In this document: positions 57,136 to 64,000 of the stretch, piece after piece
How positions within the stretch are numbered: the stretch's first letter is position 1
Layout: every line of letters begins with the position of its first letter
DNA from: Ponticaulis sp.
GTDB lineage: Bacteria > Pseudomonadota > Alphaproteobacteria > Caulobacterales > Hyphomonadaceae
NCBI GenBank assembly: GCA_002692725.1
Contig: NZLU01000023.1
Coordinates: 62,001-126,000 of the forward strand
Direction: 5' to 3'
Length of the DNA: 64,000 bases
Made by a program: the position numbers and the translations under genes
The notes under the pieces: model-generated
Seen by the model: the letters and a program-made list of their open reading frames with translations, nothing else
Databases searched by the model: none
Told to the model about the DNA's origin: nothing

Positions 57136-58356
57136 ATGCGCGTTGGAATAGATTTTGGAACATCGAATACATCGGTCGCCATTCTGACGGAGAAAGGTCC
57201 TGAACTCATAGAGCTGGAGCCCGGGCTGACCTCAATCCCGACGGCGATTTTCTATGAGTCCGGCAGCCGGGATTTTGAAATCGGCAGTACTGCCATCAAA
57301 ACCTATGAAGCCGGCGAAGACGGGCGGCTCATGCGGTCGATCAAGTCCGTGCTTGGTTCGGAGCTGATCGATGAAACCACTCAACTCGGAAGCCGCGCCA
57401 TTCCATTTCGACAGGTGATCCAGGACTTTCTGAAAGCGCTTCTCCTGCGTGTCGAACAACAGACCGGTCAGAAAATCACCTCTGTTATTCAGGGACGCCC
57501 TGTCTCATTTAATGACACAGACCCGGAACGCGATGCGAATGCACAGCGAGTGTTGGGCGAATGCCTCAGCGCCAATGGCGTCACCGACATCAGTTTCCTC
57601 GCCGAGCCGATTGCAGCTGCCCGCACCATGGGTGGCAAAGCCTCTGGTGACCGGATTGTCTTCATTGCCGATATCGGGGGCGGGACGTCGGACTTCTGCG
57701 CCGTGCGGTTGTCTGGTGATGGTGAAGGGTTCCATGTGCTCGGCAGTTCCGGTGTCTATGTCGGCGGGAATGATTTTGACCGCGTGCTCAGTTTCTTTGA
57801 AATCACGCCCTCATTCGGTCGAACCGAAACCCTCGAACTCAACAATCTGCCAGCGCCCACTGCCAATTACGTCCTTCTGTCCGACTGGAAGCGGCACAAC
57901 CTTCTCTATTCGCCTCTGGTGAAAAAGGAGATCGCCTGGATGCGGAAATACAGCCCGAACAGCCCGGGCATCCGCGCCTTTGATTATCTCGTCGAGAATT
58001 TTGAAGCCGGTATTTATGCGCAGAAGACCGAAGCTGCAAAAATCGAGCTCAGCCAGCGGGCGCAGTGCGCCTTTCACTACAAAATTCCGGGTGCTGACCT
58101 TCGCAAGGAGATTGAGCGCGGAGCTTTTGAAGATCTGATTGCCGAGGCACTCATCTCCATGAGTTCGGCGGCACAGACCTGTCTGACCGAGGCTGGACTG
58201 GCACCGGAACAAGTCACGGATATCGTCATGGTTGGCGGGTCTACTTTTGTGCCGGCGGTGGAAAACCTGTTTCTATCCCAATTCCCTAAGGCCGAAATAT
58301 CTCGCAATGACCGGTTTGGCGCCGTTGCGAAAGGACTTGCGCTTCATCAGCACTAG
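57136..58356 (+). CDS. YegD-like Hsp70 family protein
   Basis: A 406-residue protein with only the ATPase part of Hsp70: phosphate-1 VGIDFGTSNTSVAIL, connect/phosphate-2 IADIGGGTSDFC, adenosine VMVGGSTFVPAVENL. The peptide-binding domain is missing, as in YegD of E. coli. ATG 57136 with GGGGG at good spacing is chosen over 57124. The last 15 codons (NDRFGAVAKGLALH) recur as a relic 1.7 kb downstream before the GNAT gene. Role uncertain. Confidence 0.88.
   Translation: MRVGIDFGTSNTSVAILTEKGPELIELEPGLTSIPTAIFYESGSRDFEIGSTAIKTYEAGEDGRLMRSIKSVLGSELIDETTQLGSRAIPFRQVIQDFLKALLLRVEQQTGQKITSVIQGRPVSFNDTDPERDANAQRVLGECLSANGVTDISFLAEPIAAARTMGGKASGDRIVFIADIGGGTSDFCAVRLSGDGEGFHVLGSSGVYVGGNDFDRVLSFFEITPSFGRTETLELNNLPAPTANYVLLSDWKRHNLLYSPLVKKEIAWMRKYSPNSPGIRAFDYLVENFEAGIYAQKTEAAKIELSQRAQCAFHYKIPGADLRKEIERGAFEDLIAEALISMSSAAQTCLTEAGLAPEQVTDIVMVGGSTFVPAVENLFLSQFPKAEISRNDRFGAVAKGLALHQH
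58305..58347 (+). repeat. Left copy of a 43-base direct repeat (hsp70 3' end)
   Basis: This 43-base stretch recurs in the same orientation at 60032-60074, with 36 of 43 bases identical. The two copies bracket the hydrolase gene. Confidence 0.9.
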
Positions 58357-58369
58357 GGTTTGGCAGGTC

Positions 58370-59818
58370 CTATTCGACATAGAACTCGGCATTGCGACGA
58401 TTGTTCAAACACTCGAATTCTGGCTGTTTCAGAACCGTTTCGTGATCCCGAAAGAACTGACCAGCAATCGACATTGCACAACCATCGCCATCCCAGCGGG
58501 TCGTTTCAGTGTGAAGTCCGCCTTTGAGAACAATGAATCTGCTATTGGGAAGGGTTGTGGATGCTTCATCCGCCATCCAGGGCGGCGTTGCGGCATCCAG
58601 CTCACCGCTGATCAATAACACAGGGATATCTGATTGAGTTGGAGCGATCTCTGCATCCGGCCGAGTGCTTACATTCCAGGCTTCGCATTCTTCAGCTGTG
58701 AAGACACTGCTCTGAATGTCCGAGAATGTCCCGCCAGCCTGATGTCCAGATCGTACGAACTCCGAATGGGCGAAGGCTTCGCTACACCAGACCGAGAGCC
58801 GCATTCCCCATGCAAGATTACTTCCCGCCGACGCGCTCAGAAATGAATTGATCGTCTCCAGATCGCGGTTTGCGATTGCAGACATGAGAGCAGGTGCGAT
58901 GGAAACTTCATATTCGGAATCTATACCAACAATTGAGGCAAGATCATCGATTGTAACGTCTGGTCGCTCCGGATTGAACGCGGAATTGTCCCATGGCGCC
59001 TCAGCGGCGTCCTCAAGAGCGGACAAATAACGTTGAGCTGAGTTCGGATAGGCAGCGGCGCAAGCAGGCTCGCTGTCACAAATATCAGATATCCGCTGCA
59101 GCGCTTCGAAATAGTTCTGCAGGCCGGTGTCATCGTATTTGGCGGTATGCGGCAACACAGAATCAAGCACCATCGAGGAGACCTGTTCCGGAAACTCTCG
59201 TGCATAGGTCAGCGCGACCCGTGTGCCATAAGACAGACCGTATAATGAGATCGACTGGACTCCGATGGCTTGCCGCAAGGCATCAATATCTCTCGAAATC
59301 GCGAGTGAGTGATACTGATCAAGGTCCATGCCATCCGACGTCAGGCGGTCTCGGCAGTTCTTCAGTGCGGACACTCTTTCTGACAGCTCTTTTGCGATTG
59401 CATCATTGTATTCCGGGCACATCAGTGCGGGCGATGCATGCTCTGTCCCGCGCTGCCCGAAAATGATGAAATCTCTCTCTGCTGTCCATGGATAGGCACT
59501 GGCATAGGCCGCGGCCGACATGTCGCCAATGCCAGGGCCACCAACAACCATCATCACAGGAGGAAGATCCGAACCGCCCTGCGCCGCTCGGATGATAACA
59601 ACTGGCAATCGTATGTTCTGACTGGAGGGTTTTTCCCAGTTCTCAGGAACACTCAGATAGTGATAGCTCGCGTCGAAATTAGGTGGACCGCTGACAGGGA
59701 AATCTTCGCCTGCGGTTTCCAACTCAAACAGCTGAGCTGGTTCGAGTTCCGTATCGTTGCCTGCCCCACATGCCGTGAACAACAGCAACGAAGTAACAAT
59801 CACGAAAAAATGCTTCAA
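58370..59818 (-). CDS. Alpha/beta hydrolase lipoprotein (TAP-like peptidase family)
   Basis: A 482-residue protein with a lipobox (LLLFTAC). The fold shows VVGGPGIGD (oxyanion side), the nucleophile SLYGLSYGTR, the acid in LLISGELDAATPP and the His in GGLHTETTRW, i.e. an intact triad of the tripeptidyl/proline-iminopeptidase-like type with a TAP-like C-terminus. TTG 59818 with GGGAG upstream is chosen since it begins the signal peptide. The gene lies between two copies of the hsp70 3' end and is opposite in strand to its neighbours, which suggests a later insertion. Confidence 0.85.
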   Translation of the reverse strand: MKHFFVIVTSLLLFTACGAGNDTELEPAQLFELETAGEDFPVSGPPNFDASYHYLSVPENWEKPSSQNIRLPVVIIRAAQGGSDLPPVMMVVGGPGIGDMSAAAYASAYPWTAERDFIIFGQRGTEHASPALMCPEYNDAIAKELSERVSALKNCRDRLTSDGMDLDQYHSLAISRDIDALRQAIGVQSISLYGLSYGTRVALTYAREFPEQVSSMVLDSVLPHTAKYDDTGLQNYFEALQRISDICDSEPACAAAYPNSAQRYLSALEDAAEAPWDNSAFNPERPDVTIDDLASIVGIDSEYEVSIAPALMSAIANRDLETINSFLSASAGSNLAWGMRLSVWCSEAFAHSEFVRSGHQAGGTFSDIQSSVFTAEECEAWNVSTRPDAEIAPTQSDIPVLLISGELDAATPPWMADEASTTLPNSRFIVLKGGLHTETTRWDGDGCAMSIAGQFFRDHETVLKQPEFECLNNRRNAEFYVE

Positions 59819-60017
59819 CCCGATCTCCCTGCTATCATGAAGGTAGCCCAGTGCGGACGCCAGGCAAGTTTGCAAACGTGCTACTCGGCATCAGATTTCT
59901 GATGACTGCAGTCGACTGGCACCAGCCTGTTGACTGAATAAGAGTTCGCCAGCACAAGCGCGCACCACGAGCATTTTAACGGGCGTCGTCAAAAAACTTC
60001 GGTCAAGCATCTCCATC

Positions 60018-60074
60018 GCATAGATTTTCCCCAATGACCGGTTCAGAGCTATTGCAAAAGGACTTGCCCTTCAT
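60018..60074 (+). pseudogene. Relic of an Hsp70 gene 3' end
   Basis: In frame with the lost gene the sequence encodes A-stop-I-F-P, then NDRFRAIAKGLALH, matching NDRFGAVAKGLALH at the end of the upstream Hsp70 protein. A TAG (60021-60023) replaces a Glu codon. The relic overlaps the GNAT start by two bases. Most differences in the matching part are silent or conservative. Confidence 0.75.
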
Positions 60075-60570
60075 GGACCTCGAAATACTCAGCGTAGGCC
60101 CGGAACACGCGGGCGCGGTGCATGCGGTCACACGCGTCATCTGGACGGGACGGGTCGGCAAGACGTCGACCGTCTTCAGGGAGACGCCGAAGACGGTCGC
60201 GGCGCAGATCAGATCTGGGGGAGCGGTGTTGGTTCTGGATGAAGAAGATGTCGTCGGGTCAGGCCGGTTTGTGATGGTTCCCGGTCCGGAAGGGGATGAT
60301 GGCAAATGGATGGAGGTGAAACGCATCGGCCTTCTGCCAGACTATACCGGCAATGATATTGGCGCAGAAATCCTGCATGTTTTGGAAAAGCTTGGCCGGT
60401 ATCGCGGTGCAGGCGGCGCACAGCTGGCCGTCCGCAAAGACCAGCCGCGTCTGGTCGAAGTCTATCTCGATTGTGGCTACACCCTCGCTGATGATGTGCA
60501 GCTGACAACGCATAATCCCCTTGCGCCATCCCCTATAGGTATGCGGAAATGGTTCACCGAGGAGGACTGA
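60073..60570 (+). CDS. GNAT family N-acetyltransferase
   Basis: A 165-residue GNAT with the acetyl-CoA core VKRIGLLPDYTGNDIGAEIL and a preceding beta-hairpin GSGRFVMVPG. ATG 60073 (MDLEILSVGPEHAG) is chosen; the longer ORF to 60034 only adds the antiphase Hsp70 relic. Substrate unknown. The next gene follows 4 bases later. Confidence 0.8.
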   Translation: MDLEILSVGPEHAGAVHAVTRVIWTGRVGKTSTVFRETPKTVAAQIRSGGAVLVLDEEDVVGSGRFVMVPGPEGDDGKWMEVKRIGLLPDYTGNDIGAEILHVLEKLGRYRGAGGAQLAVRKDQPRLVEVYLDCGYTLADDVQLTTHNPLAPSPIGMRKWFTEED

Positions 60571-60574
60571 TCTC

Positions 60575-61042
60575 GTGTTCCGCAAAATCGCACTATTTGC
60601 CAGCCTTAGTATCATTCTGGCCGGCCCGGCAGTGTCGCAAAACAAGCTTCTGTCGAAAGACGACATCATCGAGACCCTGTCAGGCAATTGGGTGATTGAT
60701 CCTGCCGAAGACCCGGAAACTGACACCAATTGCGAAGACAATTTCCTGAATGTCCGTTTTCGGGTTGAAGACAATATCGTGATCTATATCGGGCAATGGG
60801 CAGGCAGTGATGTGGCCTATCAGTCTGAAGTCAGTCAGATCACCAGTGATGCCGGACAGGTCCTGCCAACTATCCTTCTTCAATATGATGACGAAGTGCG
60901 CACTGACGACAATGGCGACCTCGTCAGCTGGGCGCTGTTCATGCCGGATGAGGATCACTTTTACTGGACGCGACGTGACTGGCCTTTCGGTCGTCGCACG
61001 GCTATGCGAGTGAGATGTCCGGGTACAGCGCTGATAGGATAA
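60575..61042 (+). CDS. Small secreted protein of unknown function
   Basis: A 155-residue protein with a signal peptide (MFRKIALFASLSIILAGPA, cleavage near VSQ). The mature part has two Cys (NCEDN, RCPG) and a beta-rich pattern. The GTG start has AGGAGG upstream and follows the GNAT stop by 4 bases. I do not recognise a family. Confidence 0.65.
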   Translation: MFRKIALFASLSIILAGPAVSQNKLLSKDDIIETLSGNWVIDPAEDPETDTNCEDNFLNVRFRVEDNIVIYIGQWAGSDVAYQSEVSQITSDAGQVLPTILLQYDDEVRTDDNGDLVSWALFMPDEDHFYWTRRDWPFGRRTAMRVRCPGTALIG

Positions 61043-61049
61043 ATCGAAA

Positions 61050-61922
61050 ATGAGTAAATGGGTTCTTGGCGTATTGGGCGGGTCTGGCCTGTACGAGATT
61101 GATGGCCTGGAGAACGCGCGGGAAGAGCATATTGTCTCCCCCTGGGGCGTGCCGTCCGGAAACGTCATGCGCGGCAATATTGGCGATGTGGAGCTGGTCT
61201 TCCTGCCGCGTCACGGCAAGGGCCATCGTCTTTCTCCTACCCACGTGAATTATCGCGCTAATATCGACATTCTGAAACGTGCCGGCGTGACCGACATTCT
61301 CTCGATTTCCGCGGTTGGCTCCCTGCAACAGCAATATCCGCCAGGCGACTTTGTGGTGATCGATCAGTTCATTGATCGGTCTTTCGCGCGTGAGAAAAGC
61401 TTTTTCGGCGAAGGCTGTGTGGCCCATGTGTCCATGGCGCAGCCCGTCTGTGAGCGGCTTGCCGGGCTGGCTTTTGAGGCTGGTCAGGCGGTGGGCGCGT
61501 CCTGTCATAAGGGCGGCACCTATATCGTCATGGAAGGCCCGCAATTCTCAACCTATGCCGAAAGCCAGCTTTATCGCTCATGGGGCTGTGATGTGATCGG
61601 TATGACCAATATGCCGGAAGCCAAGCTCGCCCGCGAAGCTGAGCTACCCTATGCCACAGTCGCCATGGTGACGGATTATGATTGCTGGCATGAGGAAGAA
61701 GAAGCGGTCTCGGTCGAGAGCGTTCTGAAAATCATGCACGGTAATTCCGCCAGGGCGAAACTGCTGATCCAGCATCTGGCGAAAGAGCTGAACGGCACGC
61801 CGCGCACCAATGGCAATCAGGGCATTGAGACCTGTCTCGATTTTGCGCTGATTACACCATCAGAGGCGCGTGATCCGGAGCTTCTGGCCAAACTGGATGC
61901 GGTCGCCGGGCGAGTGCTCTGA
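61050..61922 (+). CDS. mtnP: S-methyl-5'-thioadenosine phosphorylase
   Basis: A 290-residue purine-nucleoside phosphorylase type II enzyme that splits methylthioadenosine to adenine and methylthioribose-1-phosphate. Motifs: GVLGGSGLYEIDGL (phosphate), LPRHGKGHRLSPTHVNYRANI, YIVMEGPQFSTYAES and GMTNMPEAKLAREAELPYAT (base and ribose site), then DYDCWHEEEE. Adenine can then be salvaged by Apt, encoded 1 kb further on. Confidence 0.94.
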   Translation: MSKWVLGVLGGSGLYEIDGLENAREEHIVSPWGVPSGNVMRGNIGDVELVFLPRHGKGHRLSPTHVNYRANIDILKRAGVTDILSISAVGSLQQQYPPGDFVVIDQFIDRSFAREKSFFGEGCVAHVSMAQPVCERLAGLAFEAGQAVGASCHKGGTYIVMEGPQFSTYAESQLYRSWGCDVIGMTNMPEAKLAREAELPYATVAMVTDYDCWHEEEEAVSVESVLKIMHGNSARAKLLIQHLAKELNGTPRTNGNQGIETCLDFALITPSEARDPELLAKLDAVAGRVL

Positions 61923-61923
61923 A

Positions 61924-62577
61924 TTGACCACACCCCATCTCATCCTTGGCAATGCTCGTTATTCCAGCTGGTCAATGCGGCCATGGCTCGTCCTGAAGCG
62001 TGCCAGGATTGAGTTCACACAGGAATTTCATCCGCTCCAAAGGGATGAACCCCGCGCCTACATGGCCGAAGTCTCTCCCTTTGCGCTTGTGCCGTCCATG
62101 AAGCTCGGAGACCAGCTCATAGGCGATAGCTGGGCGATCTGCGAATGGGCCGCCGAACAAATGCCAGGCCTCTGGCCTGCTGACCCGACTGTCCGTGCCC
62201 AGGCGCGCATGCTGGCGGGGCAAATGCATGCCGGTTTCATGAATATACGGCGCGAACTGCCCATGGATATTGGCCGGTATGGAGAACCGCGCGCGACGCT
62301 GGATGACAGCGTGCTCACCGACATCGAAAAACTGGTCCGCGGCTGGCGCTTTGCGCTCGAAAAATCCGGCGGGCCGTTTCTCTTTGGTGACTGGTCCATT
62401 GCGGATGCATTTTATACACCTGTCGCCTCCCGCTTCCGCTCATATGACATCACCCTGCCACCCGACATGCAGGCCTATTCTTCCGGCCTTCTTGAAACGC
62501 CGGAATATCTGGAATGGCAGGCTCTGGCCGAAGCAGAAAGCTGGGTGATCGAAAACACGATCCCGGGTGAAGACTGA
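61924..62577 (+). CDS. Glutathione S-transferase family protein
   Basis: A 217-residue GST with the N-terminal NARYSSWSMRPWLVLK (Ser-type site) and the cis-Pro region FALVPSMKLGD with GDSWAICEW (glutathione gamma-Glu contact). The start is TTG 61924, one base after the mtnP stop; the ORF start at 61870 overlaps mtnP and is rejected. A terminator-like hairpin follows. Confidence 0.85.
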   Translation: MTTPHLILGNARYSSWSMRPWLVLKRARIEFTQEFHPLQRDEPRAYMAEVSPFALVPSMKLGDQLIGDSWAICEWAAEQMPGLWPADPTVRAQARMLAGQMHAGFMNIRRELPMDIGRYGEPRATLDDSVLTDIEKLVRGWRFALEKSGGPFLFGDWSIADAFYTPVASRFRSYDITLPPDMQAYSSGLLETPEYLEWQALAEAESWVIENTIPGED

Positions 62578-62615
62578 GCCCGGCGGCTCACCTTGTGCGC
62601 GGGCTATTTCTTTTT
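62577..62615 (+). terminator. Terminator after the GST gene
   Basis: AGCCCG (62577-62582) pairs with CGGGCT (62600-62605) and is followed by ATTTCTTTTTT. The long 17-base loop makes it only moderately strong. Confidence 0.5.
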
Positions 62616-62670
62616 TGTCTGTGCAGGCTAAGAAGGGAAGGTCAATTTCATTCAACCCAATGGCGCCTCC

Positions 62671-63198
62671 ATGAACCTTAAAGACACGATCCGCACCATT
62701 CCGGACTATCCAAAGCCCGGCATTATGTTTCGCGACGTCACGACGCTGCTGGGCCAGCCGCGTGCGTTTCGCAAAGCAGTTGATGAGCTGGTGCAGCCTT
62801 ATTCCGGCAGCGGCATTCACAAGGTCGCCGGAATTGAGGCGCGCGGGTTTATTCTCGGCGGCGCGGCGGCGCACCAGCTGTCGGCCGGTTTCGTCCCGCT
62901 CCGAAAGAAGGGCAAGCTGCCCTATAAAACCATCACCGAAAGCTACACGCTGGAATATGGCGTGGATGAAATGGAAATGCATGAGGATGCCATTCAGCCC
63001 GGCGACAAGGTTTTGCTGGTTGATGACCTCATCGCGACGGGGGGAACAGCCGAAGCTGCCATCAAACTTCTGCGCCGCGCAGGGGCTGAAATTGTTGCTG
63101 CAGCTTTTGTTATAGATTTGCCAGATCTTAAAGGTGCAGACCGCATCCGTAATATGAACTGTGAAGTTCAGGCGCTTATGGCCTTCGAAGGCCATTGA
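62671..63198 (+). CDS. apt: Adenine phosphoribosyltransferase
   Basis: A 175-residue APT that joins adenine and PRPP to AMP. The PRPP motif is [17 protein letters not shown]; other family blocks are [18 protein letters not shown] and [17 protein letters not shown]. It follows mtnP in the same direction, consistent with a salvage route from methylthioadenosine. Confidence 0.94.
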   Translation: MNLKDTIRTIPDYPKPGIMFRDVTTLLGQPRAFRKAVDELVQPYSGSGIHKVAGIEARGFILGGAAAHQLSAGFVPLRKKGKLPYKTITESYTLEYGVDEMEMHEDAIQPGDKVLLVDDLIATGGTAEAAIKLLRRAGAEIVAAAFVIDLPDLKGADRIRNMNCEVQALMAFEGH

Positions 63199-63244
63199 CG
63201 TGGGCGAATGAACGTCACACCTATAGGGAAATTCTGGAGTGATT

Positions 63245-63835
63245 ATGTACCGCCTCGACGAAGAAGACGAACCAACACAAATCTCAGAGCCAAACAGCTT
63301 TCTCGAGCAGGCCCTGTTCAAAGCGCGCACCATCATGCTGACGGGCGGCGTGGACGACAAACTGGCGCGCCGGGTATGCGAACGTCTTCTGGCGCTGTCC
63401 GCTGAGAGTACCGATCCAATCCTGCTGGTGGTGTCCTCGCCGGGGGGACACGTCGAATCCGGCGATATGATCCATGATATGGTGAAGTTCGTGCCGGCGC
63501 CTGTGAAAATCCTCGGCACGGGCTGGGTCGCCTCTGCCGGTGCGTTGATCTATTCATCGGCCAAGCGTGAAAATCGCTTCTGCATGCCGAACACTCGCTT
63601 CCTGCTTCATGAACCCCGCGGCGGTGTCGGTGGTCAGGCGTCTGACGTTGAAATTCAGGCCCGTGAGATCATCAAAATGCGCGAGCGGCTCAACAAGATC
63701 TTTGCTGAGGCGTGCGGCAAGTCGCTTGAACAGATCAAGAAAGACACCGAACGCGATTACTGGATGACCGCACAGGAAGCGGTTGATTATGGTCTGGTCG
63801 GCAAGATCGTGACCCATCAGAGCGAAATCCAATAA
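63245..63835 (+). CDS. clpP: ATP-dependent Clp protease proteolytic subunit
   Basis: A 196-residue ClpP-family peptidase. The catalytic Ser is in GWVASAGALIY, the His in FLLHEPRGG, and the Asp in the QIKKDTERD region, so the triad is intact. The Ser block differs from the usual AASMGA (here VASAGA), and the gene is not next to clpX, so this may be a second ClpP paralogue. ATG 63245 with GGAG upstream is chosen over GTG 63239. Confidence 0.85.
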   Translation: MYRLDEEDEPTQISEPNSFLEQALFKARTIMLTGGVDDKLARRVCERLLALSAESTDPILLVVSSPGGHVESGDMIHDMVKFVPAPVKILGTGWVASAGALIYSSAKRENRFCMPNTRFLLHEPRGGVGGQASDVEIQAREIIKMRERLNKIFAEACGKSLEQIKKDTERDYWMTAQEAVDYGLVGKIVTHQSEIQ

Positions 63836-63859
63836 GATCAGCCTGATCGAAAACATCAA

Positions 63860-63888
63860 AGCGCGGACTGGAAACGGTCCGCGCTTTT
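63860..63888. terminator. Bidirectional-type terminator after clpP
   Basis: AGCGCGGAC-N8-GTCCGCGCT with nine perfect pairs, then TTTT. On the other strand it follows the partial gene at the right edge and also has a short A/T run. Confidence 0.85.
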
Positions 63889-63896
63889 CTTGTGTG

Positions 63897-64000
63897 TCAG
63901 ATATGCGTCGCCTGTCCCGCTACAATATACCAGGTAACAAACAGGGCAGAGAGTAGTGCGCCGGGCAGGGCCGCGCGCGTCGTACGCCAGGACACAACCG
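63897..64000 (-). CDS. C-terminal end of an unidentified membrane protein (partial)
   Basis: An open minus-strand frame enters from the right edge and ends in TGA at 63897-63899. The visible 33 residues contain a hydrophobic helix (GALLSALFVTWYIVAG) and a short hydrophilic end. The position beside a terminator supports a real 3' end, but no family can be named from this piece. Confidence 0.45.
   Translation of the reverse strand, partial: VVSWRTTRAALPGALLSALFVTWYIVAGQATHI

Noticed and set aside
60034-60072. N-terminal extension of the GNAT protein (start at 60034)
   Set aside because: These bases are the Hsp70 3'-end relic in another frame; ATG 60073 gives the normal GNAT start.

Overview
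The window reads as a chromosomal segment of an alphaproteobacterium, most likely of the Hyphomonadaceae/Maricaulales type (Hyphomonas or Henriciella-like). This rests on the gene content: rpsT-dnaA-dnaN-recF-gyrB, a RegB/RegA/SenC redox system, MoxR-DUF58-BatA/DUF4159 next to DUF1285-Nudix-DUF6111-cca, petABC, an intracellular PHB depolymerase with a CTGC-N3-GCAG operator, and many GTG/TTG starts. No database search was possible, so the taxon is an inference.

Layout. 1-6 kb: the end of a mitofilin-like gene and hemY, followed at once by a copper-resistance block (Met/His-rich exported protein, CopA multicopper oxidase, CopB, glutaredoxin-MauE-like fusion). 5.9-8 kb, minus strand: group III truncated haemoglobin, a secreted unknown and an exported two-domain VOC protein. 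8.2-12.9 kb: tRNA-Thr(CGU) with its promoter, an SGNH/MBOAT O-acylation pair, mutM and an enoyl-CoA hydratase. 12.9-20.4 kb: the replication block, with a 580-base gap between rpsT and dnaA that carries DnaA-box matches, AT-rich DNA and GANTC sites and is a good oriC candidate. 20.5-28.3 kb: VanZ-like protein, an EEP nuclease, secreted unknowns, a CPA1 antiporter with a TrkA-N domain, a YgjP-type metalloprotease and a large acidic lipoprotein. 28.4-36.4 kb: DUF2254 protein, PhaZ, a GST and WYL regulator divergent pair, SenC divergent from RegB-RegA, and an SDR. 36.5-43.7 kb: the MoxR/Bat-like operon on the minus strand. 43.8-50.5 kb: DUF1285, CoA pyrophosphatase, DUF6111, cca, TspO, HemF, a SIMPL protein and a TPR-sulfotransferase. 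50.5-53.4 kb: one long AT-richer gene for a TIR-transmembrane-WD40 protein, the clearest accessory gene. 53.4-57.1 kb: TrmL and the cytochrome bc1 operon. 57.1-64 kb: a YegD-like Hsp70, a TAP-like hydrolase apparently placed between two copies of the hsp70 3' end, GNAT, secreted unknown, mtnP, GST, apt, a ClpP and the end of an unidentified gene.

How it fits together. Much of the window is housekeeping for an aerobic, respiring marine-type heterotroph: haem synthesis, bc1, redox sensing, PHB use and copper handling. A GCGNC-N5-GNCGC palindrome upstream of petA suggests that the RegB/RegA system encoded 19 kb away controls the bc1 operon. A perfect CTGC-N3-GCAG palindrome sits on the -10 element of the phaZ promoter and suggests PhaR repression.

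Most unusual: the TIR-TM-WD40 gene as a candidate membrane-anchored NADase defence effector, and the duplicated hsp70 3' end that brackets the hydrolase gene. No CRISPR array, insertion sequence or prophage was seen.
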